A stretch of DNA of 43,914 bases from a virus, in IMG/VR virus record IMGVR_UViG_3300028559_000071, positions 1-43,914 of that record. One strand, 5' to 3'. Each line of letters opens with the position of its first letter. The stretch's first letter is position 1. Both the position numbers and the translations under genes were made by a program. Shown here piece after piece: positions 5,522 to 13,015 of this stretch. The notes beneath the pieces were generated by a model, which did no database searches, was not told the DNA's origin, and saw only the letters and a list, made by a program, of their open reading frames with translations.

Positions 5522-7021
5522 ATGGAGCTGCAATTGCGCGAGCACCAGATGCGTGTCATCGAGGAGCTCAGGGAAGGATTCCGCAAAGGGTATCGATCAC
5601 AACTGCTGTACGCCCCGACGGGGTTTGGTAAAACAGAGGTCGCCATCTATTTAATGAAGGCGGCCAGAGAGAAGTGCAAGAAGTCTGCGATGGTGATGGA
5701 CCGCATCGTTTTGGTAGACCAGACAAGCCTAAGATTAAGCAAATACAATCTGGCGCACGGCGTGTTTCAAGCGGGGCATTGGAAGTATGACCCGAGCGAG
5801 CTCATTCAGATCTGCTCAGCGCAGACTCTGGAGCGCAGGGATACGGTTCCAGGCATGAACCTGCTAATCGTTGATGAATGTCACATTGCGCGCAAACACA
5901 TCACGCAGTTCATTAAAGACAATCCCCATATCTCCGTCGTTGGGCTGACGGCGACGCCTTTTACCAAAGGCTTGGGCGACATTTACGAAAATGTAGTAAC
6001 CGGCGCGACCAATGGCTGGCTAGTCGATAACAATTGGCTGACGCCGCTACGCGTGTTTATCGCCAAAGAAATTGACATGACCGGCGCCAAAAAGGTGGCG
6101 GGCGAATGGTCTCAGGATGTAGTAACGCAGCGCGGTATGTGCATCACCGGCGACATCGTTCAGGAGTGGATTAAAAAGACACACGAGATTTATGGAAAGC
6201 CGGAAAAGACCATTGTGTTTTGTGCCGGCGTGGCTCACGGTGCAGACCTTGTGGAGCAGTTTGCTCAGCATGGTTATAACTTTGTGGCTATTAGCTACAA
6301 AGACAACGATCAATTTAAGCGTGATGCAATCGAGGACTTTGCCAAGCCAGACACGCAGATACACGGGCTTATCGCTACAGATATCTTGACCCGTGGGTTC
6401 GATGTGCCTGATGTGAAGATCGGAGTGTCGGCGCGCCCTTTTTCAAAGTCTCTTTCGTCACACGTTCAGCAGATGGGGCGCGTCATGCGTCCCCACCCCT
6501 CCAAAGAGTTTGCTGTGTGGCTTGACCATTCGGGAAACTATCTTCGCTTCCGTGAGGATTGGGATTCGCTGTATGTCGATGGGGTGGATGAGCTCGACGA
6601 CAAAGCAGAGACGCCAAAGAAAGAACCGTCGTTCAAAGACAAAGAGGAGGCTAAATGTCATGTCTGCGGATGTCTTCGTCCGCGCGGCGCGGGCAGCTGC
6701 CCATCATGTGGTCATGTTTTCCAAAAACGTAACCAGGTCGAGGCGATCGCCGGCCATTTGGAGGAGCTCACATCGGGTCACAAGTCCAAAGAGGACAAAC
6801 AAAAGTTTTATTCCGAGTTGGTTTGCTACGCGATGTCAAAGGGATACAACCCAAATTGGGCGAAACACAAATACAAAGATAAGTTTGGTGTCTGGCCCAA
6901 AAACCTTTCTGAGACCCCGATGCCGATCAGTTTGGCAACGTCCCAGTGGATTAGGTCTCGGCTAATTGCCTATGCCAAGAAGCAGGAAAAGCTCCGCATT
7001 CCTAGTATGGTGGCGCGATGA
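5522..7021 (+). CDS. SF2 DEAD/DEAH-box helicase
   Basis: It encodes 499 residues from ATG 5522, preceded by GGAG at 5513-5516. Superfamily 2 motifs are in order: Walker A APTGFGKTE (31-39), motif II DECH (118-121), motif III LTATP (142-146), the second RecA-like domain with ATDILTRGFDVP (285-296) and motif VI QMGRVMR (317-323). A four-cysteine zinc ribbon follows (CxxC at 379/382 and 393/396). This is the architecture of phage DNA helicases used in replication or recombination (UvsW/RecG-like or replicative). The next gene, a Toprim primase, overlaps by the last four bases (ATGA), so the two are translationally coupled and likely form a helicase-primase module. Confidence 0.9.
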   Translation: MELQLREHQMRVIEELREGFRKGYRSQLLYAPTGFGKTEVAIYLMKAAREKCKKSAMVMDRIVLVDQTSLRLSKYNLAHGVFQAGHWKYDPSELIQICSAQTLERRDTVPGMNLLIVDECHIARKHITQFIKDNPHISVVGLTATPFTKGLGDIYENVVTGATNGWLVDNNWLTPLRVFIAKEIDMTGAKKVAGEWSQDVVTQRGMCITGDIVQEWIKKTHEIYGKPEKTIVFCAGVAHGADLVEQFAQHGYNFVAISYKDNDQFKRDAIEDFAKPDTQIHGLIATDILTRGFDVPDVKIGVSARPFSKSLSSHVQQMGRVMRPHPSKEFAVWLDHSGNYLRFREDWDSLYVDGVDELDDKAETPKKEPSFKDKEEAKCHVCGCLRPRGAGSCPSCGHVFQKRNQVEAIAGHLEELTSGHKSKEDKQKFYSELVCYAMSKGYNPNWAKHKYKDKFGVWPKNLSETPMPISLATSQWIRSRLIAYAKKQEKLRIPSMVAR

Positions 7022-7833
7022 CGTTCGAGGATTTTGTAAGGGGGCACGGGCTTATCGTTGACGGTCTTGTGCCGGATAGGTGGGTTGCCGTCCCTACGGA
7101 AGATCACCCGCGCAAAAAAAATGGTCGCTACAAGTGGCTGGGCGATGTGGGTTGGGCGCAGAACTGGGCAACTATGGAGCGGCCACAAATGTGGCGCGGC
7201 CCCGACTCGACTGTTGACCCCAGGCGCATCGCACAAGCGGCTGATACGCGGCAGCAGGAGGCCGATAGGGCCGCCAAAAAGGCCGGGTGGATACTGCACC
7301 AGTCTGAACTGCGCGACCACCCCTATCTGTGCAGGAAAGGGTTCCCTGACGAGCGGGGCGCTGTATGGAACGACCTGCTAGTGATTCCGATGCGCCGTGA
7401 TGGCCGGCTGGTGGGCGCACAACTCATAGACCAAGAGGGCGGGAAGCGATTCCTGGCTGGCCAGACCACTAAGGGGGCAGCGTTCGTTTTCGATGCAAAG
7501 GGGCCGCCCATTTTCTGCGAAGGCTTTGCCACCGGGCTGAGCATTCGGGCAGCCATGCAAGCTCTCAAGATCCGTTACACCATTTACGTGTGCTTCTCGG
7601 CAGGAAACATAGAGGGTGTGGCGTCGAAAGTCTCTGGCGGTATCGTCGTCGCAGACGCCGATCCTAATGGTGTCGGGGTCAGGGCCGCCTGCAAAACAGG
7701 CAAGCCTTATTGGGTGTCTGACGCAGTCGGTGAGGACTTCAACGACCATCATGCGCGGGTGGGATTGTTTCAAGCGGCTCTATCTTTAAGACGGGCGTTG
7801 TTCGATAAATCCGCAACAGCCGATGGTACTTAG
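7018..7833 (+). CDS. Toprim-domain DNA primase
   Basis: It encodes 271 residues, starting in an ATGA overlap with the helicase. The N-terminal 120 residues resemble phage primase N-termini (aromatic and basic, no clear zinc motif). A Toprim domain follows: FCEGFATG with catalytic Glu at about 168, a strand-loop (VCFSAGNIEGV), and VADADPNGVG with the DxD aspartates at 213/215, ending with GEDFND. Toprim primases make RNA primers. At 271 residues it lacks a helicase domain, which the upstream SF2 protein or a host helicase could supply. Its last 95 bases overlap a gene on the opposite strand. Confidence 0.85.
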   Translation: MTFEDFVRGHGLIVDGLVPDRWVAVPTEDHPRKKNGRYKWLGDVGWAQNWATMERPQMWRGPDSTVDPRRIAQAADTRQQEADRAAKKAGWILHQSELRDHPYLCRKGFPDERGAVWNDLLVIPMRRDGRLVGAQLIDQEGGKRFLAGQTTKGAAFVFDAKGPPIFCEGFATGLSIRAAMQALKIRYTIYVCFSAGNIEGVASKVSGGIVVADADPNGVGVRAACKTGKPYWVSDAVGEDFNDHHARVGLFQAALSLRRALFDKSATADGT

Positions 7834-8008
7834 CTTCGATTGCCCGGACCCGTTCTTTACAATACCACGGGCGGCCTGCTGCTGCGAGTGAAGCTCCAGC
7901 CCTGCGCTCACAAAGCACCGCCCAGTAACGATCCTTCACGTCCTGGGCGATGCGTCCTGCTTCTGGTTTGCCCCAAAGGGCGTCAAACTGCTCACGCGTT
8001 AAATCCAT
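7739..8008 (-). CDS. Hypothetical protein, last gene of the leftward cassette
   Basis: It encodes 89 residues from ATG 8008 (MDLTREQFDALWGKPEAG). The protein is basic and helical (KDRYWAVLCERRAG, KERVRAIEAKYHRLLRIYR), possibly nucleic-acid binding, but no family is recognised. The start overlaps the stop of the membrane-protein gene upstream (7999), which supports coupled translation. Its 3' end runs 95 bases into the convergent primase gene. Confidence 0.65.
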   Translation of the reverse strand: MDLTREQFDALWGKPEAGRIAQDVKDRYWAVLCERRAGASLAAAGRPWYCKERVRAIEAKYHRLLRIYRTTPVLKIEPLETIPPAHDGR

Positions 8009-8187
8009 CCGCAACCCACCCAAATAACGATGCCCACAAACGCAATAATCCACCAAATCCATGAGCCAAAAGATCGATCCGGCTCCTCCACCCATAGTGT
8101 AGCTTCATATCCGTAAGCCTCCCGCATGGAGCGGGGAATGCGGTAATCCTTAGATCTAAACTCGCTGAAAAAAAGGTTGTTTTTCAT
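7999..8187 (-). CDS. Small single-span membrane protein
   Basis: It encodes 62 residues from ATG 8187, three bases after the stop of the upstream gene (a TTG at 8193 is a weaker option). The N-terminal half is soluble (KNNLFFSEFRSKDYRIPRSM) and the C-terminal end is a hydrophobic helix (SWIWWIIAFVGIVIWVGCG). It is likely an inner-membrane peptide; a holin-like, superinfection-exclusion or host-takeover role is possible but unproven. Confidence 0.65.
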   Translation of the reverse strand: MKNNLFFSEFRSKDYRIPRSMREAYGYEATLWVEEPDRSFGSWIWWIIAFVGIVIWVGCGWI

Positions 8188-8189
8188 TT

Positions 8190-8405
8190 TCAAAATGGCA
8201 CCGTGGATTCGACCGGGTCGTTTTCAATCACGTCGGGCAGGGGCTGCCAGAAGCGGCCCTCCGCCCCACACGGCCAGATCCGCATCTGATAGCAGTTCTG
8301 TTGGTTGATGTCGCCCGTGACAATGTTGGGTTGCTCCGCCCGCGAATGCAGGCACAGGTGCGTCATCGGGTCGTGGTATTGGCAATCGCGGCAGATGCGG
8401 GTCAT
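8190..8405 (-). CDS. Small Cys/His-rich protein (zinc-binding?)
   Basis: It encodes 71 residues. ATG 8405 is chosen because GAGGAGG lies seven bases upstream and the start overlaps the previous stop as ATGA. It begins MTRICRDCQYHDPMTHLC, giving a C-x2-C-x8-C-x2-H-like cluster (CRDC...LCLH), then NCYQM and PCGAEGRFW. Small zinc-finger-like phage proteins of this kind are common and of unknown function. Confidence 0.65.
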   Translation of the reverse strand: MTRICRDCQYHDPMTHLCLHSRAEQPNIVTGDINQQNCYQMRIWPCGAEGRFWQPLPDVIENDPVESTVPF

Positions 8406-8968
8406 GCTGCATCCTCCTCGGATTCCCATTCCTCCATAGCGGCAACGATGCCGAACTCATTTTCCAGCTCCGCCGGCAGATCACGGGCATCCTCGATGCT
8501 TCCGATTTTGTAGCGCCAGTCCTGACCGTCTTGGAACATGCCGGCAAACCCCATCCCGCATTCCCAGTAGTACGCCTTGACCTCAAGGTCTCCGCGCTCA
8601 GAGAGGGCTTCATAAACGCCAACAGGCGGAGCCCATGCGGACTCGAATTGTGCCCTCAGTTGGAATTGACCACCCCCCAAGTCGGACACGTCGAAGTTGT
8701 CGTCGCCCACGTCCCATTTAGTGCCCCACCGTGACGTGCAGAAGTCGTACCAGTTCCCGTAACCGTGCTTCTCGAGGCTCTCTGCGGTTTTGCGTTTGAG
8801 TTCCTTTTTCTCGGCCTCATCGCCCCGAAAACCAGCAGTGATGTGCAGGTCGTCGGGCACGGGGATCACCCCATTGCAAAAGCGGCCATGCTTAAAAGCC
8901 TCCGCCAACCGTTCAATCTCGGCCTGCGGTCCTGTAATGACAATGCTGTTAGAGCACCAATTTGGCAT
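8402..8968 (-). CDS. Api92/YubB-like ferredoxin-fold phage protein (DUF1281-like)
   Basis: It encodes 188 residues with a good AGGAG ribosome-binding site. The N-terminus MPNWCSNSIVITGP and the central WYDFCTSRWGTKWDV and FESAWAPPVGVYEAL segments are characteristic of the Api92-like/YubB (DUF1281) family found in phages and plasmids. The family fold is ferredoxin-like; the biological role is unknown, and members may be anti-restriction or regulatory accessories. It ends in an ATGA overlap with the next gene. Confidence 0.85.
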   Translation of the reverse strand: MPNWCSNSIVITGPQAEIERLAEAFKHGRFCNGVIPVPDDLHITAGFRGDEAEKKELKRKTAESLEKHGYGNWYDFCTSRWGTKWDVGDDNFDVSDLGGGQFQLRAQFESAWAPPVGVYEALSERGDLEVKAYYWECGMGFAGMFQDGQDWRYKIGSIEDARDLPAELENEFGIVAAMEEWESEEDAA

Positions 8969-8971
8969 TTT

Positions 8972-9070
8972 TTAATCTCCTAGAAAAACAGCGGTAAAAA
9001 AGCCAGCGTAAGCCAGAAGGCGGCCATTGCCAGCAGCAGTGGCACGCCATGGTGCCTTGGGGTCATTCAT
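8972..9070 (-). CDS. Short membrane peptide, 32 aa
   Basis: ATG 9070 overlaps the upstream stop as ATGA and has GAGGGGG just before it. The 32-residue product (start MNDPKAPWRATAAG) ends in a hydrophobic run (LLAYAGFFTAVFLG), so it is probably a one-span membrane peptide. It fills the space between two well-supported genes. Confidence 0.5.
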   Translation of the reverse strand: MNDPKAPWRATAAGNGRLLAYAGFFTAVFLGD

Positions 9071-9369
9071 GCTACCCCCTCGATCACCCATTCGCCCGCC
9101 TCCGGATAGAGCGATTCGGTCGCCTGGCCGAGGGCCATGCCTGACAGTTCGGCGTCGATGGCCTTTAGGACGTATTCGTGAGCAAACCACGGTGTCCGCA
9201 TCCGCTCCGCCTCATCTATGGCAGCGTCGATGCGGGCCTGTATGTCGGTGCCGTTTGCCTCGTCGTCGAATCGCATCGCCCCTTCAACAATGTTCTCCAA
9301 CAGGGAAACAATGCATTTCTGGATCGCGCGCTCTTGCTGCGCGTCCGTCAGTTCCTTAAATGTTTTCAT
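9067..9369 (-). CDS. Hypothetical acidic helical protein, 100 aa
   Basis: It encodes 100 residues from ATG 9369 (MKTFKELTDAQQERAIQKC). It is strongly acidic and helical, rich in Ala, Glu and Asp (DAAIDEAERMR), resembling other small accessory proteins in G+C-rich phage cassettes. No domain recognised. It ends in an ATGA overlap with the membrane peptide gene. Confidence 0.7.
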   Translation of the reverse strand: MKTFKELTDAQQERAIQKCIVSLLENIVEGAMRFDDEANGTDIQARIDAAIDEAERMRTPWFAHEYVLKAIDAELSGMALGQATESLYPEAGEWVIEGVA

Positions 9370-9418
9370 GTTCTTCCACCGTGTCCAAGTGAACCCATCG
9401 GCCGTGCGGCATCGTGTG

Positions 9419-9529
9419 TCATGTTGCCTCCATCTGTTCGTTCGTCCAGTCGCTCACGTCCACGCCCTCGGGCAGCTGCAAACTGAACGTCTTCCGCTCG
9501 ATTTCCTCCACGAAAAAATCCATCTTCAT
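9419..9529 (-). CDS. Very small hypothetical protein, 36 aa
   Basis: ATG 9529 has a strong GGGAGGG six bases upstream. The 36-residue product begins MKMDFFVEEIERKTFSLQ and is acidic. About 50 bases separate it from the next confident gene, with only two competing 18-codon frames between. Confidence 0.5.
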   Translation of the reverse strand: MKMDFFVEEIERKTFSLQLPEGVDVSDWTNEQMEAT

Positions 9530-9616
9530 TTTTTCCCTCCCAAAATTGCATCGATGAAAGCCGCCGAGAACCCCCGGCGGAGCATTGCAGCGCGGAGTGC
9601 ATCCGCCCATGTCGTA

Positions 9617-10303
9617 TTAGGCGGCGGTCTCATGTCCTATGTCTCCGGCTACATGATGGCGCAAAAAGCTGCCGACAGGCAAGGCCCGTGCGAATTTTTT
9701 AATCTCTGTAGCATCGTCTCCGACGCCATGCGTCCGCGTCTTGTGCCAATGAATGACGGTGCGGCCCGCTGCCGCATAGCATCCGCCAGTGCCCGTGCCG
9801 ACACGCGCCGCCTGCGACCCGTGGGCCGTGAATTGAATGATGTAATCGCGCTCGCGCGCGCATAGTGGGCGTCCGCCACCGCAAGTGTGGCAAGTGACCG
9901 CCTGCGTCTCGGCGGGGCATCGCACGAACCGCACCCCGTCCATCCGCCACAAGTCAGGCGTGCCCGCGGCCGCGGCGTAAACGGTAGCGTGCCCCATGCG
10001 GTGGGCCAGGATGGCGGCCTCCGGTGTGTCCGCCGATATGTTTATGATGGTTTTCCCCGGCGCGGGCAATGGGATCAGTTCCGGGGCAAAATGCGTATAG
10101 GTCCACGCATGGCCCCGGCGCGGTACAGCGTCCCGCAGCGCGGCCAGATAGTCGAGGTCGATGGCATCCGTTCCACGTTCCGGCGCGGGGTGCAAGGCGC
10201 ACGTCCGCGGGCAGGTTCCATATGTATCGGCGGCCCCGCTGCGATAGGTGGTCGCGATTGGGCCGGTCTTGGCGTTGCTGCTGACCGCTAGAAGTTTGAG
10301 CAT
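9617..10303 (-). CDS. Conserved phage protein with Cys clusters (DUF7227-like)
   Basis: It encodes 228 residues from ATG 10303 with a perfect GGAGG before the start. The N-terminus MLKLLAVSSNAKTGPIATTY is followed by TCPRTCALHP (a CxxxC pair) and, later, CPAETQAVTCHTCGGGRPLC (a Cys cluster). The pattern of a substrate-like N-terminus plus TCP..C and a second Cys cluster is shared with a phage family of unknown function (DUF7227-like, from memory). Metal binding is likely. It is the longest gene of the leftward cassette and overlaps the gene upstream by 16 bases. Confidence 0.7.
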   Translation of the reverse strand: MLKLLAVSSNAKTGPIATTYRSGAADTYGTCPRTCALHPAPERGTDAIDLDYLAALRDAVPRRGHAWTYTHFAPELIPLPAPGKTIINISADTPEAAILAHRMGHATVYAAAAGTPDLWRMDGVRFVRCPAETQAVTCHTCGGGRPLCARERDYIIQFTAHGSQAARVGTGTGGCYAAAGRTVIHWHKTRTHGVGDDATEIKKFARALPVGSFLRHHVAGDIGHETAA

Positions 10304-10593
10304 GTTTCCTCCAGCGCGCGGCTGAAAATCAAGGTTAATCTGTCGAGGTCGGTGTCGTCCAATTCGGGGTCGCCCACGGCGTCGAGGAAAGTCTCAGCAG
10401 CGGCCCGCAGCACGGCGCGGCCTCGTACTGCCTCCCAGTAGTCGCTGGCGTCTCCCGGCTCGACGTTCAAATTGACTGTGCCGTCCAGTTCGTCGATGCT
10501 GTCGAGGGCGTGGCGCGTCCCGTCACGCCAGACATGCACCGGGGCGTCGGGGTCGCATTCCTGCATCAGGGCGATAAGCTCGCTCGTGTTCAT
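10288..10593 (-). CDS. Hypothetical acidic protein, 101 aa
   Basis: It encodes 101 residues from ATG 10593, preceded by GGAGG. It begins MNTSELIALMQECDPDAPVH and continues with VWRDGTRHALDSIDEL. Similar short proteins beginning with a helix and DPDAPV...I are found in many phages (function unknown). It overlaps the upstream gene by four bases (ATGA). Confidence 0.7.
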   Translation of the reverse strand: MNTSELIALMQECDPDAPVHVWRDGTRHALDSIDELDGTVNLNVEPGDASDYWEAVRGRAVLRAAAETFLDAVGDPELDDTDLDRLTLIFSRALEETCSNF

Positions 10594-10916
10594 TTTGCCT
10601 CCGTCAAATAAGTGTGTTTCGCGTATGTCCAAGCGTCGTTCCAAAGAACCTGCACGTCCTCGCGCATCTCTTCCCCATCTGCCATCCAGATTTCAACCCC
10701 GTGGTCGGCGAGCGCGGCGTCCATCACCATGTTGGCGTCGAGGTGGTCGTGCGAGTGGCAAACGTGGGGATCAGTCTCTGCCGCGTTGTCCCGGCGCATC
10801 GCCTGCCATTCCTGCGGCGTGAGGCGGGCGCGCAGAGAATGGCTGAATGTCGCCGCCAGTTCGCGGTGGTCGGGCAGGGCCAAGCGTTTGTCCTCCCAAA
10901 TAGCGGTCAGGTGCAT
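10590..10916 (-). CDS. Hypothetical protein, 108 aa
   Basis: It encodes 108 residues from ATG 10916. It is rich in His, Asp and Trp in the middle (ETDPHVCHSHDHLDANMVM), which could bind metal, with an acidic amphipathic C-terminus. Not recognised. It overlaps both neighbouring genes by a few bases. Confidence 0.65.
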   Translation of the reverse strand: MHLTAIWEDKRLALPDHRELAATFSHSLRARLTPQEWQAMRRDNAAETDPHVCHSHDHLDANMVMDAALADHGVEIWMADGEEMREDVQVLWNDAWTYAKHTYLTEAK

Positions 10917-11092
10917 GGTTCCACCACATAGTCTGTCGATTCGATGGGGCGGGCCAAACATGCCGTGAACAGGTCGGCGCGTTGCGTGACCCCGTTGTAG
11001 GCGGCGCGGGCATCCTCGGCGGACTCGTGGCATTGCCATTCATCGAGAAAATGCCCTGCCGGGGTACGGATGGTGTAGACGACGAGAAACAT
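10907..11092 (-). CDS. Hypothetical protein, 61 aa
   Basis: It encodes 61 residues from ATG 11092, preceded by AGGA. It opens with a β-like stretch (MFLVVYTIRTPAGHFLDEW) followed by a helix (SAEDARAAYNG). The frame can be read much further upstream but without a ribosome-binding site, so the short form is preferred. Function unknown. Confidence 0.6.
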   Translation of the reverse strand: MFLVVYTIRTPAGHFLDEWQCHESAEDARAAYNGVTQRADLFTACLARPIESTDYVVEPCT

Positions 11093-11367
11093 TATCGAAT
11101 CCTCTGAATGGTGCAGTTGTCGCATTGCCAAATGCTGCGGTCTCCCGGTTCGGTGTCCATAAAGTCGAGCACCGAATCCAGAGACCCGTGCAGTCGAGTC
11201 CATGTGCCCCATTCGGCGGGGTCGAATAGGTTGGTCTCCCCGCATTCCGCCCGCAGGGTGTCGCGTGTGTGGAGTTTCGTGGCCCCGTCCCACTCCAATA
11301 AATAAACGGGAAAGTGCAGCGCGGAAAGGTCAATCGATCTCCGCAGGTCTTGGAAGTCAAGATTCAT
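11092..11367 (-). CDS. Hypothetical protein, 91 aa
   Basis: It encodes 91 residues from ATG 11367 (MNLDFQDLRRSIDLSALHF). It contains several Trp and a C-terminal CDNC pair, and no family is recognised. Its TAA shares a base with the next ATG. Confidence 0.65.
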   Translation of the reverse strand: MNLDFQDLRRSIDLSALHFPVYLLEWDGATKLHTRDTLRAECGETNLFDPAEWGTWTRLHGSLDSVLDFMDTEPGDRSIWQCDNCTIQRIR

Positions 11368-11378
11368 GGTCGAACCTC

Positions 11379-11633
11379 TCAGATGAACCGCCGGAGTCGG
11401 CGGATGGGGTGGTCGCGGTCGATGTGCGCTTCCGTCACGTTGTACGGGGCGCCCCGGCTGTCGAGCGCGCGCAGCAGCAGGCCCGCGTCAGAGTCTTCTT
11501 CCAGATAAGCCCGAGGGCCGTCGGTGTAGCTATAGGGCGAGACGTCGGCGGCAATGCCTAGCGTGTCGAGGAGCGAGCGGGGGCACTCAAGCCACCCGTG
11601 ACCGGGGTCGCTGTGGAACGTCAATTTATGCAT
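11379..11633 (-). CDS. Hypothetical protein, 84 aa
   Basis: It encodes 84 residues from ATG 11633, preceded by GGAGAG. It begins MHKLTFHSDPGHGWLECPRS, a pattern seen at the start of small phage proteins of unknown function, and ends with a basic RRLRRF tail. Spaced 61 bases after the previous gene of the cassette. Confidence 0.65.
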   Translation of the reverse strand: MHKLTFHSDPGHGWLECPRSLLDTLGIAADVSPYSYTDGPRAYLEEDSDAGLLLRALDSRGAPYNVTEAHIDRDHPIRRLRRFI

Positions 11634-11694
11634 GGTCTCTCCGAGAAGGGCGGGATGCCCATCCCTGTCTACCTCGGCGGACAGGGAAAGGCGC

Positions 11695-11946
11695 TCAGCG
11701 CGGCTCAAATGAGAAAACATCGCCCTTGCCGTCGAGGGTGGCACCAACGTAGTCCACGAACGGCGCGGCCTCGGGCCAGTGCTTTTTCACAAGGGCGATC
11801 GCGGCAACGCAATGCGCGTCCTGCGCGTGGTCGAATGGCACGGTCACCGACCAGATGGCATCGGCTCCGCGGTAGGTTGCGGCTTTGATGCGCGAGCCGC
11901 GCGTGTTGGTCGGCCCGAGGAAGCGGGTGTGAATGGCAATTGGCAT
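11695..11946 (-). CDS. Hypothetical protein, first gene of the leftward cassette
   Basis: It encodes 83 residues from ATG 11946, preceded by GGGAG. It begins MPIAIHTRFLGPTNTRGSR, then IKAATYRGADAIWSVTVPFDH. This start (TRFLGPTNTRGSRIKA) is common to a small phage family in G+C-rich phages; the role is unknown. It sits directly downstream of the predicted leftward promoter. Confidence 0.7.
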   Translation of the reverse strand: MPIAIHTRFLGPTNTRGSRIKAATYRGADAIWSVTVPFDHAQDAHCVAAIALVKKHWPEAAPFVDYVGATLDGKGDVFSFEPR

Positions 11947-11997
11947 GGTTGGGTCTCCCAGGTGATGAATTAGTGCCGTTTCATGTGCGGCATGGAC

Positions 11998-12026
11998 AGT
12001 CTCGCACACACGCGGCCGCAATGCAA
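11998..12026 (-). promoter_or_regulatory. Predicted leftward promoter of the G+C-rich cassette
   Basis: On the minus strand a TTGCAT -35 (plus coordinates 12021-12026) is separated by 17 bases from GAGACT (11998-12003). It lies 52 bases upstream of the first gene of the cassette and diverges from the terminase small subunit gene. Prediction from hexamers only. Confidence 0.4.
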
Positions 12027-12083
12027 GCGCCGCGATGGTAAACTGGCGCGACCATATTCCGGTTCTGTACCGGGGGGAACGAT

Positions 12084-12713
12084 ATGAGGAAGTTGAAGCG
12101 GAGCGAGGTGGTCGAAGCGCTCAAGACTCATCCAATTGAGAATGTGCTTGTAGGTGCCAGTAGAGCGGACAGCAAGCGGCTCACCGCAAAGCAACGCCGA
12201 TTCGCTGAGGAGGTAGCGACGGGCAACACCTACGCCGGAGCATACAGAGCGGCCTATGACACGCATACCCGGCCGGAGATCCAGAGCAATGAGGGAAGGA
12301 GACTTGCAGCGCACCCGCGTGTTGCCCTACAAATCGCGGCTCTAGAGGCGGCAGCAGAGGCAAAAAGATACGCAACCCCGGCAGCGCTGCGGGCTTTGGT
12401 CATCGAGCAGCTGACAGCAATGGCCGTGGACGACACCGTCAAACACGCGCAACGGCTCCGCGCGCTCGAGCTTCTGGGCAAGGTGACCGAGGTGGCGGCA
12501 TTCACCGAGCGGCGCGAGGTGGTGACGGTGAGCGACTCCGGCGCAGCTCGAGACCGGCTCATCGACTCGCTGCGCGCTGCGCTGCGCTCGGACACCATCG
12601 ATGCGGACGTGGTGGGCGAGACCCTGATTGCCGAGCTGCGGCCCAGCGATGGGGTGGGGGTGGGCCTTGTCAACGCGCCTGCGGACGGGGAGGGGGAGGG
12701 GGCGGCCCCCTAG
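12084..12713 (+). CDS. terS: Terminase small subunit
   Basis: It encodes 209 residues from ATG 12084 with GGGGGGAA upstream. Residues about 30-65 (LTAKQRRFAEEVATGNTYAG followed by AYRAAYD) are the typical DNA-binding helix-turn-helix of Terminase_2-type small subunits, which recognise the packaging site and load TerL. The middle is helical, probably for oligomerisation, and the tail is acidic and Gly-rich. Its base composition is G+C-rich like the cassette to its left and unlike TerL to its right. It is separated from TerL by a noncoding control region and one small gene. Confidence 0.85.
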   Translation: MRKLKRSEVVEALKTHPIENVLVGASRADSKRLTAKQRRFAEEVATGNTYAGAYRAAYDTHTRPEIQSNEGRRLAAHPRVALQIAALEAAAEAKRYATPAALRALVIEQLTAMAVDDTVKHAQRLRALELLGKVTEVAAFTERREVVTVSDSGAARDRLIDSLRAALRSDTIDADVVGETLIAELRPSDGVGVGLVNAPADGEGEGAAP

Positions 12714-12752
12714 CGAGGACGGCTTGCCTCCGCCACTATAGCTTAGTAATCC

Positions 12753-12798
12753 ACTCATCCGATCGCCAACTTTTAAACTCATCCGATCGCCAACTTTT
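12753..12798 (+). repeat. Exact 22-bp tandem direct repeat
   Basis: A 22-bp unit containing CATCCGATCGCCAAC occurs at 12753-12774 and again, unchanged, at 12777-12798 (period 24). It lies just after the terminase small subunit gene. It could be an iteron, a protein-binding site or a packaging recognition site. Confidence 0.8.
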
Positions 12799-12844
12799 GG
12801 CCATTACCACACAGTACCGTATACCGTTATCGATGATTATCACC

Positions 12845-12853
12845 TGTGGATAA
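12845..12853 (-). promoter_or_regulatory. DnaA box
   Basis: TGTGGATAA is the exact reverse complement of the consensus DnaA box TTATCCACA. It lies in A+T-rich noncoding DNA about 50 bases after the tandem repeats, suggesting a replication origin. Confidence 0.6.
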
Positions 12854-12915
12854 CCCGTTTCTAACTTTTTTCCAAAAAGGTTAAGTGCTTGATTTTATTG
12901 GCCGGAAACGCCCTC

Positions 12916-12934
12916 CCTTTAACAATGTTAAAGG
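12916..12934. promoter_or_regulatory. Operator-like perfect palindrome
   Basis: CCTTTAAC (12916-12923) and GTTAAAGG (12927-12934) form a perfect inverted repeat around AAT. It lies seven bases upstream of the predicted -35 box of the late promoter, a position where an activator or repressor dimer would bind. Confidence 0.55.
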
Positions 12935-12940
12935 AAGGAT

Positions 12941-12969
12941 TTGCCTGTTAACATAGTGAATGGTATATT
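12941..12969 (+). promoter_or_regulatory. Predicted promoter of the head-gene operon
   Basis: TTGCCT (12941-12946) and TATATT (12964-12969) are separated by exactly 17 bases, placing the start of transcription near 12976. It reads into the LexA-like regulator gene and then TerL and the capsid genes. Confidence 0.6.
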
Positions 12970-13015
12970 TGTACCCACCCCACCCCTTATCAATATCTAG
13001 GGATTAATAGATTTT

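Noticed and set aside
9356-9422. Two overlapping 18-codon frames on the minus strand (9366-9422 and 9356-9412)
   Set aside because: Each is very short and they compete for the same bases; neither has a clear ribosome-binding advantage. The second has a more protein-like composition, but I cannot support either.
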